A DNA stretch of 24,707 bases from an uncultured Oscillospiraceae bacterium. GTDB lineage: Bacteria > Bacillota > Clostridia > Oscillospirales > Acutalibacteraceae. The first letter of the stretch is position 1; each line of letters starts with the position of its first letter. Shown one piece after another: positions 1-8,559 of this stretch. The stretch covers positions 1-24,707 of the forward strand of contig UQHH01000040.1 of the NCBI GenBank assembly GCA_900540865.1, read 5' to 3'. Position numbers and translations under genes: made by a program. The notes beneath the pieces are model-generated. The model was not told the DNA's origin. It worked only from the letters and a program-made list of their open reading frames with translations, and made no database searches.

Positions 1-3000
1 GGATCAAAGCGATAATCGCCGCGGTTGACATATCGCTATCATTCTGGTAATAGGCTTCCTGCGTGAACAGGGATGTTACTACGTCGGAAATATCCTTGAG
101 CACAGGGAGATACCCCAACGGATTGCTGTTGTTCCAAAAATTCGGAAGTATATTTTCGATATACTTCTCAGCCCATTCTTTATCTTTATCGTCGTCTCTA
201 AAAGCATCCATGATTGATTGCGCAAGCCCAGTCACAAAATTCGTAAGTAAAAGTACGGAGGCTGTCCTGATAAGATTTTTGACCGCTTTTCCGTCTTTCC
301 CTTCCACTGCGTTTAAGATTGCATTTCTGATTAAATTGTAGGACTTATTGGTCTCTGACATAAAGGCGCCCGCTGTTTTTGCAAAGATATTCGTATTTCG
401 CATAAAGTGGCTTTTATGGAAAACGGTATCCACTACCTGGGTCCTATCGACGACATCCCGCATTCTTTTTCCCGCTGCTTTATAGAATGCGTCTGAATTC
501 ACGGTAAGATCAGGCCTTAAATCTTTTATCTCAGCACAACAGGCATTAAAAATGATGCTCCATGTAACATCATCCGCTTTTCCGGGCAGCCACATAGACA
601 TTTCCGTCATTTTTTCATACGCTGTCGATACGCCGGTTAATACGGATTTCATCGAATTCCCCACGTTGACATCGTAAAAACCCCAGCTTTTCCAGAGTGA
701 AATCGGTACATAACGGTTCGTAAGGGCAATGTCCGGTTTTTTTGACAGTCCGGCAGCAAGGTATTTCGGATCGATTACACAGGCCGCCCTGATATATGCA
801 GTCGGCTGCTGTATGGCAACTCTAAGATTAAATCCTACAGCCGACAGTTTATACGCTTTTACAGCATGGTTTAAAAGATTGTTTTCAAAATCAGGGCTGC
901 GCGTTCCGCTGATATCCTCTATTAGCTTTAGAAAATACTGCTGTCCGCTCTTACCGTAAACTCTTTCGACCCCTTGTTTTACACTGAAACCTTTTGTATT
1001 TCTGTAATTAAACCATTTCATGGCGTCCAAAATAGGAACAGAAAAAGCGTTATAAACCGACATCTCCGTAACATGCTTTGTAAAAACATCAAATATATCG
1101 TTTAGAATAATGGGATTTGACGCTTCCTCTGCAACCTCTTTTGTAAATCCCATATTTAAGACTGACCAGAGCTGCGTTTGTTGATCGTTTTTTATGGTCG
1201 CCACAGAATTTTTATCGATCTGAATTGGATAATAATGCGGGTCGGAAAACTTTTCGTATCCATATAAAGTCATAGAAGCTTCGTTGCCCTGCCGCGTGCA
1301 TTCCCTTGCAAAATACTGCTGTAGCTGATCTGCAAACTGCTTTTGTTCCGCTGTCAGTACCGCTGTTATTTTTTGGACATCCCCTAAGGTAACGCGAACC
1401 GGCTTAATCCCATTTTCTTTTATGGCATATGTACGTATCCCACCGCCAAAGATATGGAAAGCAGCTTGTTTCCTTTTAATTTCCTCATATAACCCCATTA
1501 TATGGCCGGTCGTTAAAGTGATTTTTCCTCCAGCTACCTGAAAGGTATACTTGCGTGCTTTGTTTCCTGTCCAGGAACTGATATCAAGATCCCCTTTCGC
1601 TTTCTGAAAAAATTCAATTGCGGTGTTCAAATTCAGGACATGTTTATCAAATCCATCCCTAAGCTCTTCCAGAACGGAATACGCCGCAGACCCTAATCGC
1701 TCAAAATAGGAAAAGCTGTCCATCTGACTTAAGCCAAAAAAGTCATCCGCAGCCTTTAATACTCCATTTGTTAGCAACTTCTCTTTTTTTCCGGCCGTTT
1801 GCTCTATCGTTGTGTCCCCCAGCTGTTCTACATGCTGAAACAGTCGATTGTTATGCAGCTCATTTGCCGAAACTACTGCACTTTTTACAGCGCTCGTAAT
1901 CCAATACAGCTCCTTCAGCTGTACCGCATTCATTTGATTGATTGATTTCGAACCTCTGTATTCGGAAATAAAACGGCTGAGCCTAACTGGAAGCTCCGGA
2001 TCGAGATGGAGTAAAAACGCAGTATTCATCCCGTTCTGTTCATTGCTTTTTAAGCCCTGTAATACATTGTTCAGCTCATAGAATGCGTCGCTCCATTTCT
2101 GAATTTTATTTGTGCTGTTTATTAAAGCTGCTGTGCCGTCCTTATTGAGGCGTGGCGAAACAAAATCCAGGCTTAGAATAAATTCGGTAATCGGCCCTAC
2201 AAGAGGCTGGGGTACATGATTCCTTTTATTTGGCTTAGTAATCCACCGAAATAATTCCTGTGCATTGCGCTCAATCTTGTTTTTATATTCAGACCTTTCT
2301 CTACTTTCTTTGTTCCGGGTGCGCGTATTTTCATAAATTTTTCTGTAATACGCCTGTGCCTGCGCCTTAGCACGGATAACCGCCTGCTGCTTATCTTTGT
2401 TCAATTCCAAGCTTTTGGTACGGTATTCCTCCTCGAGCTGTTTCTGTGCCTGCTGGTACCGCTGCCTGTACTGCTGTCTGGCTTCCTCAAGCGACTTTTT
2501 GAACTCCGCACGCAGGACAAACATCCGGTTATTCTGCTCTTGCGTTTCGCTTTTAAGCTCCGGAACGCTGAAATATTCCTCATACAGGCGGTAGGCAAGC
2601 TCCGTGGCCGCTTCATCGATATTCCCCTCAAACTCGTTTTTCATTTGGGGCTTAAGGCTGTCGAACACTTCAATCAGACGGAAGGCCTGCTGCGCTTCGT
2701 CGGTATCGTAGTCAAACAACTCCGGATATTTCAGGCACAGCTCTCCCCACAGGCTGTCTAACGGGATTCCATTGTCGGAAACGACGACCCTTCCCATCAG
2801 CCGGTTACGCCCGGCTTGGTAGCTGCCGTAGCTGTAAGAAAGCTCCTCCTTCTGCACATCGGAAAGGGAGATGCGCTCTTCCCGCATCTCACGCAGAAAA
2901 TCAGCGTACCGGTCCCGCATTGATGTATCGAGCGTTTCACTTTTCTCAAGGACAGCCTTCGCAACGCCCGTACACAGGCGTATGGCTTCACTGTAATCGG

Positions 3001-6000
3001 CCTGGTTGCTGTTCGCCATATAGTCGAATATTTTCTGATAATTTTCAACGAACGTGTCAAGGCTATAACTGCTCTGATATTCCTTTAATATTTTTTTGCC
3101 CACGCTCCGCAGCGCCTGAATATCCGCCTGCTTCTTCCCCGTCTCCTGGAACAGGCGCGCGACGAGAGAATCCATTTTCTGTACCGCCTGATCCTCCTGC
3201 TCGTTCAGCCGCCCTTCAAACTCCGCCGTTTCCCGCAGGGAATACTTGAGCCTGTCGATTTCCGTGTTGCTTTTTGAAGAAGAATTGGATATAATATTGA
3301 TGGGACCGTACTGATTATTGTTGACCGGCAATTGGAGCCTAGTAAACTTTAACCAGGCATCGGTCCTGTTTTTATTTGGTTCAACATATAAAAGTGTGCT
3401 CGTGTCAATCAAACGTTGGGCATGCTCTTTTCCATAAGCGCTCGCGAGCTTAAACTCATCGAGGGCAACACCGTCTTTTATGGGATGAAGTTCCAATACA
3501 GCAAGAACGGGAGTACCATTTTTATTATAAACTTCGCCGAGCATGGTTAGACGGCCGGCTACCGTTTTTGATTCCATGACTACCACTGGGTTTTCCAAAA
3601 GATTTGGAACCTGTTTTATGACTTCATCCGTCATTGCAGGATGCTTTGACCTGATTTTTATAATCTTGCTGGAATCCCAAACAATATCTTTCTTTTCAAC
3701 ACCGATACTTCTTAATGCTTCAGAAGTGTTGCCTATTTTGAAATGCTGTAAGGGGTCTTTTCTATCCCATTCGTCATACTGCGTTTCAAAATCAGGATTG
3801 AGAGAAAATTTTGGTTCGGCGCCGCTCTGCGGCATTTCCGTCTTTTTCGCCGTATCAGCGCTTTCTTCCAGCAGGCGCGCCAGCTCCATAATGTCTTCCA
3901 GGCTGTCCTTCCATCGGGCAGCCTCTTTATTTTTCCGGGCGTAATCAGAAAAAATTTCTTTTAACCGCTGCGCAAAATCCCGCAGCACCTGCGAAAGTGT
4001 CCGGCGTTTCTTTGCATTCAACCGCAAAGCGGCGTTTATCGTGCCACTGTCGGACGCTATGGAGGAAAGGCTGTTACAGGCGATTTCTTCCAGCGCATCC
4101 ATCTCACTAATCCACCGGCCGGTCTGCTCGCGCGTTGCCTTCTGGAGCGCTGTAATCCTTTCATTGATGTCGTAGCCCTCTTGTTTTTCCAGATACTGCA
4201 CCGCGAAATCGGACAGCACCTTGAACCCTTCCGGGTTATGCTCGCTAATATAATGCCCGACTTCATGAAACGCGACGGCGGCGACCGCTCCGGCGTCCGC
4301 GTTGATATCGACGACGATATTCCCATTTCCCCTGTAGATGCCGTTTGCCTGTTTTGGAAAGCCCCCGCCCTCTGAGCTTTTGGAATCGACCACCCGGATA
4401 TTCACCCCGTAATGGTCGGAAAGCCCCTGGAGGATTTGCAGCTGTGCTTTCATATCGCCGGTCAGCTTTTTCTTGTCTGCATCCACCTGGAAAAGGCCCA
4501 TACGGGAGGCGCCCTCCGTTTTAAAACGCGCGGCATTCTCCTGTCGTGTCTGTAATAGGGCCGCCTGGTCACTTACGCCCGCGCGGTATGCGGCGGCAAC
4601 GCTCTCCTGTCCCATAACTGAGATAATCTGCGGGAACCTTTCTGAGAAGGCTTCCAGGCTTCTCCCTTGCTTGCCCGCCAGATAAAATGCCTGAAAACCG
4701 TCGGCGTAATACTCCTTCGGCAGGTTCCCCTTATAGTGGTCGACAAATGCATTCGCGCCCGCCTTATCGAAATTGGCCGCCATTGAATAGACTGCGCGCG
4801 TTTCCTCGCTTGCAACGGCAACGCGGTCAAGGTCGACTGTTTTTCCGGTACTAAGCGTCACCCTGACCCTGCCGTCCTCCGTTCCGGCAATTTCCTGAAT
4901 ATGCTGCAGCTTTTTATCGTACCCCACGGTGGTGGAAAGCGTACCGGCGGCGTTCTTCGTTTTCACCTTCTCTCGTGCGTTATATACGCCTCTGACGGAA
5001 GTTTCAGGCGTTGGCAGGGTAGTTTTCCCTTGCGCTGTATTTTTTACTTCTGCGCCGTTTTCCGGCACGTTTTTATATTCTGCTAGGTAAGCGGAAAATG
5101 CCGCCGGGTCGGCCTCCAGCTTTTTTCTAAGCGCAGTGTCCTGCGCGCCCGCTTCATCAATTGCCTGCTCAAGCGCGACGCGTTCCCGGTTTGTAACCAC
5201 CTTCCCCTGCTCCTGTTTTTTCTTCATCAGGGACGCGAGCTGATACGCCTGTGTGTCGTCCCCGCTTTGGAGTCCCTGGTCAAGCAAATCGCTCTGTACC
5301 TCTTTCAGTGAGATTCCGCGAAGCGCATGGTCAAAGTTTCCATTGTTTAAAAGGTTCTCACGAAACAAAGCACCCGCTTGATAATTACCAATGCGCTTTC
5401 CCTGTTCCTGCCTTTTTATCAATTTGTCCGCAAGCTGGTAAGCGCGGCTCTGCGGATTCGTCGTTTTTCCGATTTCTGTCAAATCCTCAAGGGAATAATC
5501 CGACCTGCCTTTTTTGATGTCGGCGCCAAAACGCGCTGTGTCCGCCGCATTGAGTGCGGTCGCGCCGGCGGACAGTACCGCACCGGACAAAGCGCCGCCC
5601 ACGAAGTCGAGTCCGATATTTGAGACAGTGTCGAGCGCTGCGCGCTTCCACGCTTCCTCTTCCGACAGCCCCTGATTTTGATAGGCCTGCACCGTGCGGC
5701 TGAAATCGGAATTATCAGCGTTTATCAGCGCATCGGAAACAAGGTTTGTGACATCGGTAGCCGCTTCCTCGCTGCCTTCCGTAAACATGCCCTTTGCAAT
5801 GTTTTTGATGCCTTCTTTCAGTCCCGTCTTATTGGACTTCTTAAAAGCCTTTAGCTGGTCGAGGCTGACCTTTTCAAAAAGCACTTCGGCTGCGCCCGCC
5901 GCTGCGCCCGTCCACAGTGCCTGTGTCGCGCTGCCTCCGTTTTCTGCTACATTCAGCGCGGCTCTAGACGCAGAAGAATTCCCCATAAGTGCAAGCCCAA

Positions 6001-7303
6001 AGTCGTCTAAAGGTATAGTTGTTAGGCTGTCTGCAAGAGACATCCCATATTGATACAGAAGACGCTCAAAACCGTTCATATCCTCAGAAACCGTCTCGCG
6101 CAATGTATCTGTTGCGTGAATCGCGTTATAGTAAGGACTATTTGGATCAACTGGATGCAGCTCGCCTGTTTGAAGCTCCTTGATCGTATTTTTAATCGGC
6201 TCATGCATACCAATTTCCGGAGCGCCTAATGCCCCAAGCGTATTTGTTGCCCAGGAAGCAACCGTCGCCAAAGCAGGATTTTTGCGTGCAAGGTCTTTCT
6301 GCATTTCTTCGACCTTTTTTCTCTGCTGCGCATTTTGTTCGCTTGAATATACGTCCAACAGAGCTTCCACATCGTAGCCCTTATCTGAAAGCCATTGCTT
6401 TGCTTCTTCGGCTTCCTGCTTCTTTTTTTCAAAGAGGGGATAATAATAATCCTTGTTTTGCTTCGCTGCAAAGGAATTATATGAAACCTCTTTTCCGTTT
6501 TCATCCTTGATTCCATAGTCTCCCCGCGCAACCTCATAGCTGAGTTGAATTCGCTTTTTCACGTCCTCGTCGGTATTCAAAAGTTCTTTCGCTATGGCTG
6601 TTTTTTGGTCATAGCGGTATGTTTTAGCTGCTTCCGAGCCATGAAAAGCGTCGTATTCTTTTCGCGTCTGCGCCTGAAGCTCTTCCAGCGCAGCCCGCGC
6701 GCCCTCGTCAATTGGCTTTGATAGCTGTCCGGCTATTTTTTCTAGCTTTTCATTAAACTGCTTTTCAAGCCCTGACGCATTGGTATATTGATAGCTTTCA
6801 TATTCCTTTTCCAATTGCTTTAAACGTTCCTGCTCCGCTTTGTGCTGCGCGTAAGCCGTTGCCTGCACCTGAGAGCGTATATTATTTCCTGCTAACACAG
6901 GGTCTGAATATTTAGAACGCTGTTGCAAAAGATTTGCCTTCAATTCCTGAATCTGTTTTTTATAATAAGCGTTATCCAGCTCCTGTTTCCCCTGCGCAAG
7001 GTATTCCTGCATCAGGCGCGTGTCCTGCCCCTGCTTCTGGCGATTCAGGACGTTTTTTAAATTGACCGAATAATCGCGGAGTTGGTTGTCCTCCGGCTGC
7101 TTCTCGGCTTTAGCAGGCTGTAAATCTGTCTTATCAGCCGGGACAGCTTTTATATTATAGGGTTGAATCGCTACCTGCGAAGGCTTATTTTGGTGCATCC
7201 GATTGACGAATTCAAGCCTTTGGCGTTGCCGTTCGTCTATTGCCGCGCTTTGTTTTTCCTCGTTAAATTTTTTAGCCAGCTGCATTCTTTCTTGATTTGT
7301 CAT
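1..7303 (-). CDS. Giant virion polyprotein with zincin, nuclease-like and LPD38-like regions (C-terminus off window)
   Basis: The frame is open from the ATG at 7303 to the window edge, at least 2434 residues. It starts 4 nt after the upstream stop, so translation is probably coupled. The first 450 residues are charged and helical. Gly/Ala-rich hydrophobic stretches follow near residues 465-480 and 565-590. HEVGH at residues 1013-1017 is a zincin metallopeptidase motif. Residues about 1185-1335 (FKIGNTSEALRSIG, LLENPVVVMESKT, ASAYGKEHAQRLI) resemble phage-Barnase-EndoU-ColicinE5/D-RelE-like (PBECR) nuclease domains. A Gln/Glu/Arg-rich coiled coil covers about 1575-1680. The end, from GHIMGLYEEIKR (about 1930) through NLRVAIQQPTAYIRAA (about 2165), resembles the large polyvalent protein-associated region LPD38. 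Such polyproteins in short-tailed phages are thought to be packaged and ejected with DNA. The gene is certain; domain names come from motif recognition. Confidence 0.85.
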   Translation of the reverse strand, partial: MTNQERMQLAKKFNEEKQSAAIDERQRQRLEFVNRMHQNKPSQVAIQPYNIKAVPADKTDLQPAKAEKQPEDNQLRDYSVNLKNVLNRQKQGQDTRLMQEYLAQGKQELDNAYYKKQIQELKANLLQQRSKYSDPVLAGNNIRSQVQATAYAQHKAEQERLKQLEKEYESYQYTNASGLEKQFNEKLEKIAGQLSKPIDEGARAALEELQAQTRKEYDAFHGSEAAKTYRYDQKTAIAKELLNTDEDVKKRIQLSYEVARGDYGIKDENGKEVSYNSFAAKQNKDYYYPLFEKKKQEAEEAKQWLSDKGYDVEALLDVYSSEQNAQQRKKVEEMQKDLARKNPALATVASWATNTLGALGAPEIGMHEPIKNTIKELQTGELHPVDPNSPYYNAIHATDTLRETVSEDMNGFERLLYQYGMSLADSLTTIPLDDFGLALMGNSSASRAALNVAENGGSATQALWTGAAAGAAEVLFEKVSLDQLKAFKKSNKTGLKEGIKNIAKGMFTEGSEEAATDVTNLVSDALINADNSDFSRTVQAYQNQGLSEEEAWKRAALDTVSNIGLDFVGGALSGAVLSAGATALNAADTARFGADIKKGRSDYSLEDLTEIGKTTNPQSRAYQLADKLIKRQEQGKRIGNYQAGALFRENLLNNGNFDHALRGISLKEVQSDLLDQGLQSGDDTQAYQLASLMKKKQEQGKVVTNRERVALEQAIDEAGAQDTALRKKLEADPAAFSAYLAEYKNVPENGAEVKNTAQGKTTLPTPETSVRGVYNAREKVKTKNAAGTLSTTVGYDKKLQHIQEIAGTEDGRVRVTLSTGKTVDLDRVAVASEETRAVYSMAANFDKAGANAFVDHYKGNLPKEYYADGFQAFYLAGKQGRSLEAFSERFPQIISVMGQESVAAAYRAGVSDQAALLQTRQENAARFKTEGASRMGLFQVDADKKKLTGDMKAQLQILQGLSDHYGVNIRVVDSKSSEGGGFPKQANGIYRGNGNIVVDINADAGAVAAVAFHEVGHYISEHNPEGFKVLSDFAVQYLEKQEGYDINERITALQKATREQTGRWISEMDALEEIACNSLSSIASDSGTINAALRLNAKKRRTLSQVLRDFAQRLKEIFSDYARKNKEAARWKDSLEDIMELARLLEESADTAKKTEMPQSGAEPKFSLNPDFETQYDEWDRKDPLQHFKIGNTSEALRSIGVEKKDIVWDSSKIIKIRSKHPAMTDEVIKQVPNLLENPVVVMESKTVAGRLTMLGEVYNKNGTPVLAVLELHPIKDGVALDEFKLASAYGKEHAQRLIDTSTLLYVEPNKNRTDAWLKFTRLQLPVNNNQYGPINIISNSSSKSNTEIDRLKYSLRETAEFEGRLNEQEDQAVQKMDSLVARLFQETGKKQADIQALRSVGKKILKEYQSSYSLDTFVENYQKIFDYMANSNQADYSEAIRLCTGVAKAVLEKSETLDTSMRDRYADFLREMREERISLSDVQKEELSYSYGSYQAGRNRLMGRVVVSDNGIPLDSLWGELCLKYPELFDYDTDEAQQAFRLIEVFDSLKPQMKNEFEGNIDEAATELAYRLYEEYFSVPELKSETQEQNNRMFVLRAEFKKSLEEARQQYRQRYQQAQKQLEEEYRTKSLELNKDKQQAVIRAKAQAQAYYRKIYENTRTRNKESRERSEYKNKIERNAQELFRWITKPNKRNHVPQPLVGPITEFILSLDFVSPRLNKDGTAALINSTNKIQKWSDAFYELNNVLQGLKSNEQNGMNTAFLLHLDPELPVRLSRFISEYRGSKSINQMNAVQLKELYWITSAVKSAVVSANELHNNRLFQHVEQLGDTTIEQTAGKKEKLLTNGVLKAADDFFGLSQMDSFSYFERLGSAAYSVLEELRDGFDKHVLNLNTAIEFFQKAKGDLDISSWTGNKARKYTFQVAGGKITLTTGHIMGLYEEIKRKQAAFHIFGGGIRTYAIKENGIKPVRVTLGDVQKITAVLTAEQKQFADQLQQYFARECTRQGNEASMTLYGYEKFSDPHYYPIQIDKNSVATIKNDQQTQLWSVLNMGFTKEVAEEASNPIILNDIFDVFTKHVTEMSVYNAFSVPILDAMKWFNYRNTKGFSVKQGVERVYGKSGQQYFLKLIEDISGTRSPDFENNLLNHAVKAYKLSAVGFNLRVAIQQPTAYIRAACVIDPKYLAAGLSKKPDIALTNRYVPISLWKSWGFYDVNVGNSMKSVLTGVSTAYEKMTEMSMWLPGKADDVTWSIIFNACCAEIKDLRPDLTVNSDAFYKAAGKRMRDVVDRTQVVDTVFHKSHFMRNTNIFAKTAGAFMSETNKSYNLIRNAILNAVEGKDGKAVKNLIRTASVLLLTNFVTGLAQSIMDAFRDDDKDKEWAEKYIENILPNFWNNSNPLGYLPVLKDISDVVTSLFTQEAYYQNDSDMSTAAIIALI

Positions 7304-7307
7304 ATTT

Positions 7308-8399
7308 TCACCGCCTGTCTGCTATCTGATGATAATACTCATTTTGGCCTAAACTTTTCATAACAATTTTTGTATATTCTGTTCCGCAGTCATACATACG
7401 GACAAGCATTTCTTCAACTTCCTGTGAAGCGTCCAGGCCGATGATATAATTTGCAATGTCGGATTTTGTAAGAGTATCCCCGTTTTTTATCCTGTTATCG
7501 AGGGCTTTTGTATAGGTAGAAAGCTCCTTGTTCAATTCTTCTTTTGTTTCTTTTCCGTTACTCGCTTGAAGCTTAAGCAAATTGTAATAGCTCGTCGCCT
7601 GGTCCTGCTCTTTACTGTAATTAAACTGCTCCTGCGCAAGCTTGTTCGCAAACGAATCCTGCTGCTTTTGGTAGGCGAGCTGCTCCTGCGCGAGCCTGTT
7701 TGCAATCGCGTCCTGCTGGGAATTGTAATGGAACTGCCGGTCCGTATTTTCCTGCCCGACTGTGTTCCAATAATCGGTATTCTGGAACTGTGCGTTGTTC
7801 ATGTAGGAGTTGAGCACATCTGTGTATTTCCCATAATCGAAGCTGCGCTCGTTATTGTACTGGTTGGTAAGGTAGTCGCGGTTCGTGTAATAGTCGCTGA
7901 GCGCGTCCCGGTACCGGTTGTAATCCGTGTTTTCCAGCCCCTGCACCACGTTTAAGCTGTTGAGCGTCTTGTTGTCCTGGTCCTGGTAACGGCCATAGGC
8001 CTTCTGTTCTAAGGAATCTATCACGCCGTTGAGCTTATCCATATACCCGTTGTACGCCGTCTGCCCCGCTGTCTGCGCGTAGCTGTTGCCGTACCCGCCC
8101 GTAAGCGCCGAAACCTGCCCCACCGTGTCCTGCATAGCCTTCTGCGCGTTCTGCGTATACTGCTGCTGGTAACGGTGGTAGGCCGCGTCCTGGTTCGGGT
8201 CATAGGAAAAGCTGCTGTTTATGTATTTATCCGCAAGGCTCTTCATCTGCCCGTCGTACCGGCTTTGGTAATCCTCCGGTTTCTTCAGTCCGGAAAGCCC
8301 CTGCTGTGCCTGCTTGACCGCCGCGCTTTCGTTGTACCCCTGCTTGAGCATGTTGTAATAGGCGTCATACGCCTGGTCCTTCTTCCTGCTATCTGCCAT
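7308..8399 (-). CDS. Gln/Asn/Tyr-rich virion-associated protein (363 aa), unknown function
   Basis: The chosen ATG at 8399 (MADSRKKDQAYDAYY) is preceded by AGGAAGGGG at good spacing. The frame is open up to 8462, but that extension overlaps the small upstream gene and lacks its own ribosome site. The protein is soluble, rich in Gln, Asn, Tyr and Asp, and mostly helical. Degenerate heptad-like repeats appear near the middle (AIANRLAQEQLAYQKQQ followed by SFANKLAQEQFNYSKEQ, about residues 235-270). No catalytic motif is visible. It sits between the stabilisation protein and the giant polyprotein, where short-tailed phages often encode internal or ejection proteins. That role is inferred from position and composition only. 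Confidence 0.85.
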   Translation of the reverse strand: MADSRKKDQAYDAYYNMLKQGYNESAAVKQAQQGLSGLKKPEDYQSRYDGQMKSLADKYINSSFSYDPNQDAAYHRYQQQYTQNAQKAMQDTVGQVSALTGGYGNSYAQTAGQTAYNGYMDKLNGVIDSLEQKAYGRYQDQDNKTLNSLNVVQGLENTDYNRYRDALSDYYTNRDYLTNQYNNERSFDYGKYTDVLNSYMNNAQFQNTDYWNTVGQENTDRQFHYNSQQDAIANRLAQEQLAYQKQQDSFANKLAQEQFNYSKEQDQATSYYNLLKLQASNGKETKEELNKELSTYTKALDNRIKNGDTLTKSDIANYIIGLDASQEVEEMLVRMYDCGTEYTKIVMKSLGQNEYYHQIADRR

Positions 8400-8559
8400 T
8401 TGTGCGTTCCCCTTCCTGCTTATTAAAATCCTCCGTAAAATTCTCCCGGCCAAGGTTTTCAAACATGTACCTCAAAAATTCGTACTGCTGCGCAAGGTAA
8501 AAATTGACGTCCTGCAGATTGCCGTCCAGCTTCGGGGGCGGCAATGTAAAATCAGCCAT
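8389..8559 (-). CDS. Small linker-gene protein in the virion operon (56 aa)
   Basis: This short ORF (MADFTLPPPKLDGNLQDVNF..., ending GERTNGR) fills what would otherwise be a gap in a tightly packed operon. Its ATG at 8559 overlaps the upstream stop by 8 nt and follows a GGGGAG site. Its own TAG overlaps the next gene's start by 11 nt. Both overlaps suggest translational coupling and support a real gene. The middle (FYLAQQYEFLRYMFENL) is aromatic and probably one helix. I do not recognise the family; a minor virion component or assembly factor would fit the location. Confidence 0.75.
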   Translation of the reverse strand: MADFTLPPPKLDGNLQDVNFYLAQQYEFLRYMFENLGRENFTEDFNKQEGERTNGR

